64,000 nucleotides of DNA from CAWBRY01 sp963791295 (lineage in GTDB: Bacteria > Bacteroidota > Bacteroidia > Chitinophagales > Chitinophagaceae), in NCBI GenBank assembly GCA_963791295.1, contig CAWBRY010000004.1, forward strand, positions 186,001 through 250,000. Direction: 5' to 3'. This document shows, one piece after another, positions 1 to 7,649 of this stretch (positions are counted from its first letter, which is position 1; every line of letters begins with the position of its first letter). Both the position numbers and the translations under genes were made by a program. The notes below the pieces were generated by a model, which saw only the letters and a list, made by a program, of their open reading frames with translations, was not told the origin of the DNA and did no database searches.

Positions 1-16
1 TGGCTATTGCTTCCAT
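1..16 (-). CDS. rplV: 50S ribosomal protein L22, first codons only (partial)
   Basis: The minus strand reads ATG followed by codons for Glu-Ala-Ile-Ala before the window ends. L22 proteins of Bacteroidota commonly begin with Met-Glu-Ala, and rplV is the gene that follows rpsS in S10 operons. It lies 48 bases after the rpsS stop. Only five codons are visible, so the call rests on position and the start of the protein. Confidence 0.65.
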
Positions 17-64
17 TTACTTTTTCTTTTTGTTAGTGCTCTTATAAAAACCCAGCCACGAACA

Positions 65-343
65 TTAAGCTGATTCTATTTTCTTACTTGAGTGACCTTT
101 GAATTGCCTTGTCGGAGCAAACTCTCCCAATTTATGGCCGACCATAAACTCGGTGACATAAACCGGAATGAATTTGTTTCCATTATGGACGGCGAACGTA
201 TGGCCCACAAAATCCGGAGTAACAGTTGATCGGCGACTCCATGTTTTGATGACACTCTTCTTACTCTTGCCTTCATTGATGGCCAGCACCTTTTTCTCCA
301 GGTGAGAAGCCACATAAGGACCTTTTTTAATTGAACGACCCAT
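65..343 (-). CDS. rpsS: 30S ribosomal protein S19
   Basis: A 92-residue protein of normal S19 length. It starts MGRSIKKGPYV, the conserved S19 N-terminus, and contains the family pattern around TWSRRSTVTPDFVGHTFAVHNG and GHKLGEFAPTR in its middle and C-terminal part. S19 sits in the head of the small ribosomal subunit with S13 and contacts 16S rRNA. The gene lies 26 bases after rplB and before rplV, the usual S10-operon order, and is probably transcribed from the promoter upstream of rpsJ. Confidence 0.98.
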   Translation of the reverse strand: MGRSIKKGPYVASHLEKKVLAINEGKSKKSVIKTWSRRSTVTPDFVGHTFAVHNGNKFIPVYVTEFMVGHKLGEFAPTRQFKGHSSKKIESA

Positions 344-369
344 TTATAGATTGTTTTGAATTTTATATT

Positions 370-1209
370 CTATTTGGATAACTTATTTCCATCTCTTCTC
401 TGAATGATCTGCTTGTCGCTCCCCTTGCCTTTGGTACGTGTCTTCAAACCTCTTGAATATTGACCATTCCTGCTGCGCGGCTGACCACCGGAAGCCTTTC
501 CTTCACCTCCACCCATGGGATGGTCTACCGGGTTCATAGCCACTCCGCGAGTACGCGGACGAATACCTCTCCAACGATTGCGACCGGCCTTACCCATACT
601 CTGTAAACTGTGATCGCTATTTCCAACCACACCTACCGTAGCAAAGCAGTTGATCAGGACTTTTCTCAATTCACCGCTCGGCATCTTCAATACAGCATAT
701 TTATCTTCTTTATTCGTCAACTGGGCTGATGACCCTGCGCTCCTCGCGATCTTACCTCCCTGCCCGGGCTGCATTTCAATATTGTGGACATTCGTACCAA
801 GCGGCATATTTTTCATCTGCAATGCGTTTCCGATTTCGGGCGCCACATCATTTCCACTTATTACCTTATGGCCCACCTGCAGTCCCTGCGGGTAAAGGAT
901 ATATCTTCTTTCTCCATCTGTATATTCTACCAATGCAATGAATGACGAACGGTTAGGATCATACTCGATACTCTGTACCGTTGCTTCCATATCAACCTTA
1001 TTCCTCTTAAAATCAATAATGCGATACTTCTTCTTATGACCGCCGCCACTGTATCGCATGGTCATGTGACCCGATGAATTTCGGCCGCCCGTTCTTTTTT
1101 TCGTTTCCAATAAACGTTGTTCCGGCTCATTGGTAGTGACTTCCGCATAGGAATTACCAATCCTCCAACGAGTGCCAGCTGTGACGGGTTTGAATTTTTT
1201 TAATGCCAT
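370..1209 (-). CDS. rplB: 50S ribosomal protein L2
   Basis: A 279-residue protein of typical L2 length. It begins MALKKFKPVTAGTRWR. The C-terminal part carries the conserved stretch GVAMNPVDHPMGGGEGK, which includes the histidine known from the family to be important near the peptidyl transferase centre, and a basic tail follows. L2 binds 23S rRNA and helps subunit association. It is separated from rplW by 13 bases and from rpsS by 26, so it is part of the same transcript. Confidence 0.98.
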   Translation of the reverse strand: MALKKFKPVTAGTRWRIGNSYAEVTTNEPEQRLLETKKRTGGRNSSGHMTMRYSGGGHKKKYRIIDFKRNKVDMEATVQSIEYDPNRSSFIALVEYTDGERRYILYPQGLQVGHKVISGNDVAPEIGNALQMKNMPLGTNVHNIEMQPGQGGKIARSAGSSAQLTNKEDKYAVLKMPSGELRKVLINCFATVGVVGNSDHSLQSMGKAGRNRWRGIRPRTRGVAMNPVDHPMGGGEGKASGGQPRSRNGQYSRGLKTRTKGKGSDKQIIQRRDGNKLSK

Positions 1210-1222
1210 TAGAATTTCACTT

Positions 1223-1522
1223 TTAGATGCTCGAATAAAGATCTATTGACTCTCCTTCGGTCAGCGTTACAAATGCCTTTTTGAAGGCTGGCTTGCGTCC
1301 TGAAATCACTCCTGCTTTGGTGAACCTTGATTTGGTCTTACCCGGAGACACACTTGTATTGACCTGCACTACGGTCACTCCATAAAATCCTTCCACAGCC
1401 TTCTTGATCTCAAGTTTGTTGGCCTTTCTCGCAACCCTAAATGCATAGCGCCGCAATTTTTCCTGTTGCGCATTGGCCTTCTCACTCAGGATCGGCTTGA
1501 TTAATACTTCAGAAAGTTTCAT
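1223..1522 (-). CDS. rplW: 50S ribosomal protein L23
   Basis: A 99-residue protein beginning MKLSEVLIKPILSEKA, the L23 N-terminal signature (KPxLSEKA). Further conserved features are NKLEIKKAVEGFYGV in the middle and a basic loop with KxRFTKAG. L23 lies at the polypeptide exit tunnel and is a docking site for trigger factor and SRP. It sits between rplD (39-base gap) and rplB (13-base gap) in standard operon order. Confidence 0.97.
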   Translation of the reverse strand: MKLSEVLIKPILSEKANAQQEKLRRYAFRVARKANKLEIKKAVEGFYGVTVVQVNTSVSPGKTKSRFTKAGVISGRKPAFKKAFVTLTEGESIDLYSSI

Positions 1523-1561
1523 TTCCCGGTTTATTTACAATTTCAAAATTCAATCTGGTTA

Positions 1562-2200
1562 TTACTCTGCCACTTTATCTTCTTCTTCCGTAAATATTTT
1601 AGCAGCGCTTTCAGTCAACAGCACCACTTCCGAATTCACGATATCATAGGTATTGATGTCGCTTAATAATACTCCCAGAACGGAGGGTACGTTGCGAATT
1701 GCTAAGTCAACGTTATCGTTGTATTCCGGAAGAATATACATGATCTTCTTATCCGCCACTTTCAAGCTGCCAAGAATATCCATAAATAACTTTGTTCTTG
1801 GCTTTTCTAATTTGATATCTTCTACCACTAATATTCCTTTGTCCTTTGCCTTAGAAGACAGAGCCGACATCTTTGCCAGGTCCTTTACCTTACGATTCAA
1901 CTTGATATCATAACTATGCGGTTTTGGGCCGAAGATCGTTCCACCTCCTTTATATAAGGGGTTCCTGATATTTCCCTTCCGGCTTCCTCCGGTACCTTTT
2001 TGGCGATGCAATTTGCGACTTGCCCCCTTTACTTCTGCACGGGTCTTTACTTTATGCGTGCCCTGCCGCTGTGCAGCGAGGAACTGTTTTACCGCCAGGT
2101 AAACAACGTGTTCGTTGGGCTCTATTCCAAATATCTCTTCAGGGAGCTCCACCGTCCGGCCGGTTTTTTTTCCTTTAATACTTAAGACGTCAACTTGCAT
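1562..2200 (-). CDS. rplD: 50S ribosomal protein L4
   Basis: The start is placed at the ATG at 2200 (MQVDVLSIKGKKTG), giving 212 residues. An upstream in-frame ATG at 2239 would overlap the end of rplC and add 13 residues that do not look like L4. The protein has the L4 extended loop with KGASRKLHRQKGTGGSR and IFGPKPHSYDIKLNRKVK, which reaches into the exit tunnel. In Enterobacteria L4 also represses the S10 operon; nothing in this sequence shows whether that applies here. Confidence 0.97.
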   Translation of the reverse strand: MQVDVLSIKGKKTGRTVELPEEIFGIEPNEHVVYLAVKQFLAAQRQGTHKVKTRAEVKGASRKLHRQKGTGGSRKGNIRNPLYKGGGTIFGPKPHSYDIKLNRKVKDLAKMSALSSKAKDKGILVVEDIKLEKPRTKLFMDILGSLKVADKKIMYILPEYNDNVDLAIRNVPSVLGVLLSDINTYDIVNSEVVLLTESAAKIFTEEEDKVAE

Positions 2201-2225
2201 TTTCGTTATTTTGAATCTTTCATTC

Positions 2226-2843
2226 TTATTGTTGAACAAATACGGTGGAACCGATATGTCCCGGTACTGAACCGCTGATCAGGATATAATTTTTTTCAGG
2301 AAATATTTTCACTACCTGCAATCCTTTCGTCTTTACGCGATCATTACCCATTCTTCCTCCCATTTTCATTCCCTTCATTACGCGTGCAGCATCGGATGAG
2401 TTACCCAAAGAACCAGGTGCGCGTTGGCGATCGTGCTGGCCGTGGGATTGCTGACCTACACCATGAAACCCATGACGTTTTACCACGCCCTGGAAGCCGC
2501 GGCCTTTCGAAGTACCTACCACCTCTACTTTTTCGCCTTCGGCAAAAATGTCAACAGTAATAGTTTCTCCTAAATTTTTTTCAATGGAGTAATCACGAAA
2601 TTCTTTTGCGATCTTTTTGGGAGAGGTGCTCGCTTTGGCGAAATGGTTGATGCCAGCTTGTGTGGAGTGTTTTTCTTTCTTGTCGCCAAAAGATAGCTGA
2701 AGAGCATTGTACCCATCAGACTCTTTGGTCTTGACCTGGGTAACAACGCAAGGGCCTGCTTCAATAATAGTGCAGGCGATTTGTTTTCCCGAGGCATCGA
2801 AAATACTTGTCATTCCGATCTTTTTCCCAATAATACCTTTCAT
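2226..2843 (-). CDS. rplC: 50S ribosomal protein L3
   Basis: The start chosen is the ATG at 2843 (MKGIIGKKIGMTSIFD), the conserved beginning of bacterial L3, giving 205 residues. An in-frame ATG at 2936 would add 31 residues without similarity to L3. The central region has the GTSKGRGFQGVVKRHGF motif and HGQHDRQRAPGSLG, which are L3 hallmarks and form the extension near the peptidyl transferase centre. rplD starts 25 bases after its stop. The 308-base gap upstream to rpsJ is longer than the other gaps in this operon. Confidence 0.97.
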   Translation of the reverse strand: MKGIIGKKIGMTSIFDASGKQIACTIIEAGPCVVTQVKTKESDGYNALQLSFGDKKEKHSTQAGINHFAKASTSPKKIAKEFRDYSIEKNLGETITVDIFAEGEKVEVVGTSKGRGFQGVVKRHGFHGVGQQSHGQHDRQRAPGSLGNSSDAARVMKGMKMGGRMGNDRVKTKGLQVVKIFPEKNYILISGSVPGHIGSTVFVQQ

Positions 2844-3151
2844 CTTTTCTACAGTTTGTGCCTGCAGGATTATTGGGACATTCTTCGCAGTTGAATATTT
2901 CAAACTGTTTCGAAGATTTCGATCCCCGTTCGCCACCGACCTTTTCCTTTATCGGGAAGTACCGGCAGTAAACAAACCCTGAATGGCTTGTTTTATATGA
3001 CGCTTGCTGAAATCCTGCAGAGAAGAGATTCCAGAAGCTGTTTTCATTCCATTGCTCTTTTTTCAGCAACCACTATGATTGCCGATTGAGAGATAGACCT
3101 GTTTTTATTTGTAAGAACTTAAACTTCCAATTTCACCATCTAATCTAATCG
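2844..3151 (-). other. 308-base gap between rpsJ and rplC without a convincing gene
   Basis: All other gaps in this ribosomal operon are 13 to about 50 bases. A 102-codon open frame crosses this gap but runs into rplC and codes for nothing recognisable. No clear TAnnTTTG promoter or strong hairpin was found on the minus strand. It may be a long untranslated spacer or a leader for the L3-L4 block. Confidence 0.5.
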
Positions 3152-3457
3152 TCATGCTTTGATCTCTACTTCAACGCCGCTGGGAAGGTCCAGTTTGCTC
3201 AATGCATCTACCGTTCTTGAACTGGACGTGTATATGTCCAGTAAACGCTTATGCGTAGCTAACTGGAATTGTTCACGGCTCTTTTTATTCACGTGCGGAG
3301 AACGCAACACAGTAAAGATCTTTCTACGCGTAGGAAGGGGGATTGGCCCTGTTACTACGGCGCCTGTACTGCGAACCGTTTTTACGATCTTTTCTGCTGA
3401 CTTATCAACCAGGTTATGATCGTAAGATTGCAATTTGATTCTGATTCGCTGAGACAT
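3152..3457 (-). CDS. rpsJ: 30S ribosomal protein S10
   Basis: The start is set at the ATG at 3457 (MSQRIRIKLQSYDH), giving 101 residues, the normal length. An upstream in-frame ATG at 3520 lies inside the predicted promoter and would add 21 unrelated residues. S10 signatures are GPIPLPTRRKIFTVLRSPHVNKKSREQF in the middle and a C-terminal LDLPSGVEVEIKA. S10 binds in the head of the 30S subunit and, as NusE, takes part in antitermination. It is the first gene of the S10 operon here, cut off from fusA by a plus-strand gene. Confidence 0.98.
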   Translation of the reverse strand: MSQRIRIKLQSYDHNLVDKSAEKIVKTVRSTGAVVTGPIPLPTRRKIFTVLRSPHVNKKSREQFQLATHKRLLDIYTSSSRTVDALSKLDLPSGVEVEIKA

Positions 3458-3489
3458 CTGCCTAAAATCCAATTTTTTAATTGGGAGTG

Positions 3490-3521
3490 CAAAGGTAGGG
3501 GTGAGGACAATATCCTCCAAA
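3490..3521 (-). promoter_or_regulatory. Probable promoter of the S10 operon (Bacteroidota type)
   Basis: On the minus strand TTTG (3518-3521) is followed after 20 bases by TACCTTTG (3490-3497), matching the Bacteroidota -33 and -7 consensus TTTG / TAnnTTTG. The -7 box and its flank, TACCTTTGCACTCCC, are identical over 15 bases to the promoter upstream of rpsL. It lies about 33 bases before the rpsJ start. Confidence 0.7.
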
Positions 3522-3618
3522 AAAGTCTTGCGGTATTCGATTGGCTTGCAGCAGGTATGAGCATAACTTGGTAACTTGTCCGACCGTTAAATTACACAGC
3601 CTTTTCAGACCCGCATCG

Positions 3619-4515
3619 ATGCAAGATCAGCCAAAAGCCAACTCCCGGTATAGCAAGCCTTTAAAACTCCTTCTAAAGATCGCTTTAACCACTATTTGCC
3701 TCTGGTATGTCTCTGGTAAAATTGATTTCGCTAAAGCTGCCGATGCGTTGAGATCAGCGGACTGGGGTTATTTATTCCTTGCACTGGTAGCCTTTGTCCT
3801 TTCCAAATTGTTCTCTGCGTTCCGGCTTAATATCTATTTCAGGAATATTCAAATCCACCTCCCTGAGTGGGAAAATATCAAGCTTTATTGGCTCGGGATG
3901 TTCTACAATCTTTTCCTGCCAGGTTCTATTAGCGGAGACGCATACAAAGTGATCCTGCTGACAAAGAGGTATGGTTTGTCATATAAAAAATCGATGGCCG
4001 CCGTGCTTCTCGACCGGTTCAGTGGCTTGCTCGGCCTGGGGCTGATCCTGGCAGTTTATAACATTTCCGTGTTGCAAAATAAAATGCTCGTCATCAGTAT
4101 AGTAGCCGCTGCCATCTTAGCTGTTGTCGGTTTATTCCTCGTTTGCCGGTATTGGTTGAAGGATTTTTTGTCGAGCTTCTGGTCCACTTTACTCTGGGGC
4201 ATTTCTGTACAGGCGATGCAAGTGATCTGCGCCTATCTAATCATGTCGGCGTTGAGGATTCCAATTAGCCAGACAGAATATATTTTCCTGTTTCTTTTCT
4301 CTTCCATAGTGGCCGTGTTTCCACTTACTATTGGAGGGTTGGGAGCGAGAGAAGTCGTGTTTCTGGAGGGGGCAAAATATTTTGGGTTGATCCAGGAACA
4401 CGCGGTTATTATCAGCCTGCTATTTTACCTGATCACCCTTTTTACATCGGCCTGGGGACTTGTCTTCGTCTTTAAAAACCCCCTAAAAGAAAAGGACTCA
4501 TTTCTGAGTCCTTAA
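3619..4515 (+). CDS. Integral membrane protein of the lysylphosphatidylglycerol synthase TM-region family (YbhN/UPF0104-like)
   Basis: A 298-residue protein from the ATG at 3619; an earlier in-frame ATG at 3541 would reach into the divergent rpsJ promoter. It has about seven or eight hydrophobic segments. The family motifs are visible: FLPGSISGDAYKV near residue 100, DRFSGLLGLGL about 30 residues later, and FPLTIGGLGAREVVFLEGA near residue 240. Relatives are flippase-like membrane proteins; the catalytic domain of true MprF is absent, so lipid aminoacylation is not implied. It is on the strand opposite to the flanking ribosomal genes, between fusA and rpsJ. Confidence 0.85.
   Translation: MQDQPKANSRYSKPLKLLLKIALTTICLWYVSGKIDFAKAADALRSADWGYLFLALVAFVLSKLFSAFRLNIYFRNIQIHLPEWENIKLYWLGMFYNLFLPGSISGDAYKVILLTKRYGLSYKKSMAAVLLDRFSGLLGLGLILAVYNISVLQNKMLVISIVAAAILAVVGLFLVCRYWLKDFLSSFWSTLLWGISVQAMQVICAYLIMSALRIPISQTEYIFLFLFSSIVAVFPLTIGGLGAREVVFLEGAKYFGLIQEHAVIISLLFYLITLFTSAWGLVFVFKNPLKEKDSFLSP
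4488..4513 (-). terminator. Perfect 9-bp hairpin, probable terminator serving fusA and the convergent membrane-protein gene
   Basis: AAGGACTCA (4492-4500) pairs perfectly with TGAGTCCTT (4505-4513) across a four-base loop. Read on the minus strand, downstream of fusA, the stem is followed by TTTTCTTTTAG, a typical rho-independent tail. On the plus strand the stem overlaps the last codons and the stop of the membrane protein gene and has a weaker T-run. The 298 bases between this gene and fusA show nothing else. Confidence 0.6.
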
Positions 4516-4813
4516 CCTTTTGTTCCGGTGTTTTCCATAAATATTGCAACGGTTTTTTCGAAGAGAATTGGCATCCTAAAAACGGAGTGAGGTCGCCAGT
4601 AAATTCCACAAACACAATGCCATGTGTTTAAATCGCAGTTGATCTGAGTTAATAAATTATTAATTGAAAAATAATATTCAGATATACCTAATAGTTAGAC
4701 AACTTTCCAGGCGAGGTGAAAATGAGAAGCTTAGCCACAAAAATGACTGAATTGTGTCAAAAAGTTTTCAAAAAAAACTTTTGACCATTTCGAATACGGC
4801 GAAGAAAAATGCT

Positions 4814-6958
4814 TTAAGCAGACACTTTCCCTTTCACCTTGGCGACCACCTCTTCGGTGATACTCGTAGGTGTCGGAGAATAGTGAGAGAATTCCATGGT
4901 GCTCGAGGCACGGCCCGAAGAGAGCGAACGAAGCTGTGTTACGTATCCAAACATTTCGCTTAGAGGAACTTTTGCCTTGATCACCTGTGCTCCGGCACGA
5001 CTATCCATACCTTCCAGCATACCTCTCCTGCGGTTGAGGTCTCCGGTCACGTCTCCCATGTATTGATCAGGTGTTACTACTTCGATCTTCATGATCGGTT
5101 CGAGCAACACTGGCTTCGCCTTTTTGGCTGCTTCCCTAAAACCGGCTTTTGCACAAAGCTCAAAGGACATAGAATCAGAGTCGACAGCATGGAAACTTCC
5201 GTCGAAGACACGGACCTTCATGTTGTCAACCGGATAACCGGCTAATACTCCTGTCGTCATCGCCGTCTCAAATCCCTTTTGTATGGCTGGCACAAACTCG
5301 CGAGGTATCGAGCCCCCGAAAAGATCATTTACAAATTGATAATGTTTATCCGGGTTTTCTGCCTTCCATTCAGGATCGATCGGCCCGAGGTCGAAGATGA
5401 TGTCTGCGAACTTACCGCGACCACCCGTTTGCTTTTTCAAGGTCTCACGATGCTGAATCGTTGTATTAAAAGCTTCTTTATAAGCAACCTGCGGAGCACC
5501 CTGATTAATTTCGACCTTAAATTCACGGCGCATACGATCGACAATGATCTCCAGGTGTAATTCACCCATACCAGAGAGAATTGTCTGACCTGTTTCTTCG
5601 TCTGTCTTTACGCGAAGTGTGGGATCTTCTTCGATCAGCTTGGCAATAGCCATTCCCATTTTGTCTACATCAGCCTGCGTCTTGGGTTCAATCGCCACGG
5701 AGATGACTGGCTCGGGAATAAACATATTTTCCAATGTCACTGGATGATCTTCAGTGCATAGAGTATCTCCGGTTTTTATTTCCTTAAATCCTACTGCCGC
5801 ACCTATGTCACCAGCTTCGATAAAATCGATTGGGTTTTGTTTATTGGCAAACATCTTCATGATACGGCTGATGCGCTCTTTTTTTCCACTCCTCACATTC
5901 AAAACATAAGAACCTGCATCCAGGCGACCCGAATAAACTCTGAAGAATGCCAGTCGACCCACAAAAGGATCAGTCATGATCTTAAATGCCAAAGCAGCAA
6001 ATGGTTCTTTCGCATCCGGCTTGCGAAGTTCGGTAGCACCTGTATCAGGGTTAATTCCTTCAACAGGAGGAATATCCAGGGGGCTTGGCAAATATCGGCA
6101 CACCGCATCCAGGGCCGTTTGCACACCTTTATTCTTAAATGAAGATCCACAAAGCATCGGCACAATGCTCAAGTCCACTGTCGCCTTGCGAATGGCTTCA
6201 TGCAGCTCGTCTTCCGTGATAGAATTGGGGTCTTCAAAAAATTTTTCCAAAAGCTTGTCATCATACTCGGCAACAGCCTCGACCAGGCTGGCTCTCCACT
6301 CCTTCGCTTCTTCTACCATATCAGCGGGCACCGGGATCTCGTCGAAGGTCATGCCCTCAGTCTCCATATGCCAAATAATGCCTTTCATTTTAATAAGGTC
6401 CACTACTCCTTTAAAATCGTCTTCCGCGCCAATAGGTAATTGCAGCGGAACAGCCTTTGAACCCAGCATTTCCTTAACCTGCTTTACAACATTCAGGAAA
6501 TCGGCTCCTGCCCTATCCATCTTATTTACAAACCCAATTCTGGGAACACCATAACGATTGGCCTGACGCCACACCGTTTCAGATTGAGGCTCGACTCCAT
6601 CCACGGCAGAAAACAAGGCTATCAAGCCGTCCAGTACACGCATCGACCTTTCAACTTCCACGGTGAAGTCAACGTGCCCGGGTGTATCGATAATATTGAA
6701 ATAATAGCTTTTCGTAGCAGAATCCACCTTGCCTTTATTGGTTGGAAAGTTCCATTGACAGCTAACGGCTGCAGAAGTGATGGTAATACCTCTTTCCTTT
6801 TCCTGCTCCATCCAGTCGGTGGTTGCCGCACCATCATGCACTTCCCCAATTTTATGGATCATCCCGGTATACCGGAGAATACGTTCTGTGGTAGTGGTTT
6901 TTCCGGCATCAATATGAGCCGCAATGCCGAAATTCCGTTGATATTTTAGGTCTGCCAT
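4814..6958 (-). CDS. fusA: Translation elongation factor G
   Basis: A 714-residue GTPase of normal EF-G length. The G domain shows the P-loop AHIDAGKTTTTERIL near residue 20, switch II DTPGHVDFTVEVERS near residue 90, and NKMDRAGADF near residue 140. Domains II to V follow, with the domain IV/V region GEVTPDQYMGDV-like (VVTPDQYMGDVTGDLNRRRG) near residue 610. It drives tRNA-mRNA translocation and, with RRF, ribosome recycling. In the usual str operon it follows rpsG directly; here about 41 kb of other genes lie between, and fusA has its own promoter. Confidence 0.98.
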   Translation of the reverse strand: MADLKYQRNFGIAAHIDAGKTTTTERILRYTGMIHKIGEVHDGAATTDWMEQEKERGITITSAAVSCQWNFPTNKGKVDSATKSYYFNIIDTPGHVDFTVEVERSMRVLDGLIALFSAVDGVEPQSETVWRQANRYGVPRIGFVNKMDRAGADFLNVVKQVKEMLGSKAVPLQLPIGAEDDFKGVVDLIKMKGIIWHMETEGMTFDEIPVPADMVEEAKEWRASLVEAVAEYDDKLLEKFFEDPNSITEDELHEAIRKATVDLSIVPMLCGSSFKNKGVQTALDAVCRYLPSPLDIPPVEGINPDTGATELRKPDAKEPFAALAFKIMTDPFVGRLAFFRVYSGRLDAGSYVLNVRSGKKERISRIMKMFANKQNPIDFIEAGDIGAAVGFKEIKTGDTLCTEDHPVTLENMFIPEPVISVAIEPKTQADVDKMGMAIAKLIEEDPTLRVKTDEETGQTILSGMGELHLEIIVDRMRREFKVEINQGAPQVAYKEAFNTTIQHRETLKKQTGGRGKFADIIFDLGPIDPEWKAENPDKHYQFVNDLFGGSIPREFVPAIQKGFETAMTTGVLAGYPVDNMKVRVFDGSFHAVDSDSMSFELCAKAGFREAAKKAKPVLLEPIMKIEVVTPDQYMGDVTGDLNRRRGMLEGMDSRAGAQVIKAKVPLSEMFGYVTQLRSLSSGRASSTMEFSHYSPTPTSITEEVVAKVKGKVSA

Positions 6959-6996
6959 GTGAAGGTTGTTTTCAATTACTTGGGATTTTGGAGGCG

Positions 6997-7027
6997 CAAA
7001 AGTAGCGAAAAAGCACTGAAAAACAAA
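6997..7027 (-). promoter_or_regulatory. Probable fusA promoter (Bacteroidota type)
   Basis: On the minus strand TTTG (7024-7027), a 19-base spacer and TACTTTTG (6997-7004) match the Bacteroidota consensus. The -7 flank TACTTTTGCGCCTCC resembles the rpsL and rpsJ promoters. It lies 38 bases before the fusA start, so fusA does not need read-through from rpsL-rpsG. The rest of 6959-7248 is AT-rich and holds nothing else recognised. Confidence 0.68.
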
Positions 7028-7248
7028 GGAGAATACGATCTGTTAATAGTTGATAGTTTATTCGGGTTGTTACTTAAAATGTTTCAATCAATGATGAATA
7101 GTTCTTTCATCTCTGATCATATTAACAACAATAAGAAAATATGACAAAAAGCAATCATTAAAATTTTGTTGGGAATGTTGAATGATTGTAATTTTAAAGT
7201 CCTCAATATATTTTTAATAGCTTATTATTCACCTTCAAATCATTTACC

Positions 7249-7611
7249 ATGGCAACTAAGAAAAAAGCAAAGGCAGCCCCGCGCAAGAAAGCAGCCAAAA
7301 AATCTGTTCTCAAAAAAGCTGTGCGCAAGAGAGTTGTAAAAGCGGCTAAAAAGAAACCTGCTCCAGCCAAAAAAGCTGCAAAGAAATCTGCCAAGAAAGT
7401 GGTAAAACGTTCAACTCCAAAAAAGCAAGCTAAAAAACCAGCCAAAAAAGTTGTCGCACGAAAGACGGTTAATAGAAAGCCTCTAACATCAGAAAGGCCG
7501 GCACCGAGACCCGAAATGCCGCCAAAGGAACAACCGGAAATGATAGAGAATGAACCAGTGTTGGTTGATACCGATAAAGAACGTTCTGAAAATGGAACGC
7601 CTGTGATGTAA
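7249..7611 (+). CDS. Histone H1-like lysine- and alanine-rich basic protein
   Basis: A 120-residue protein. The first 85 or so residues are almost entirely Lys, Ala, Pro, Arg and Val in repeating AKK / KKA / KKPA units, like the C-terminal tail of eukaryotic H1 and bacterial H1-like proteins. The last 35 residues are acidic and proline-rich (PRPEMPPKEQPEMIENEP). It is expected to bind DNA or RNA through charge. An open frame on the other strand is a mirror of the lysine codons. It lies between fusA and the carbohydrate locus, on the plus strand. The role is inferred from composition only. Confidence 0.8.
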   Translation: MATKKKAKAAPRKKAAKKSVLKKAVRKRVVKAAKKKPAPAKKAAKKSAKKVVKRSTPKKQAKKPAKKVVARKTVNRKPLTSERPAPRPEMPPKEQPEMIENEPVLVDTDKERSENGTPVM

Positions 7612-7649
7612 CATAGCGTTTCAGCAATCTTTATCAATTCATTCGAGGA

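Noticed and set aside
2761..3069. 102-codon open frame on the minus strand across the rpsJ-rplC gap
   Set aside because: It overlaps the start of rplC in another frame, resembles no family and has an odd composition; treated as chance.
5976..6554. 192-codon plus-strand open frame inside fusA
   Set aside because: It is the antisense of a highly conserved part of EF-G and has no family features.
7203..7637. 144-codon minus-strand open frame opposite the H1-like gene
   Set aside because: Its Phe/Leu/Ala-rich product is the mirror of the Lys/Ala codons on the other strand.
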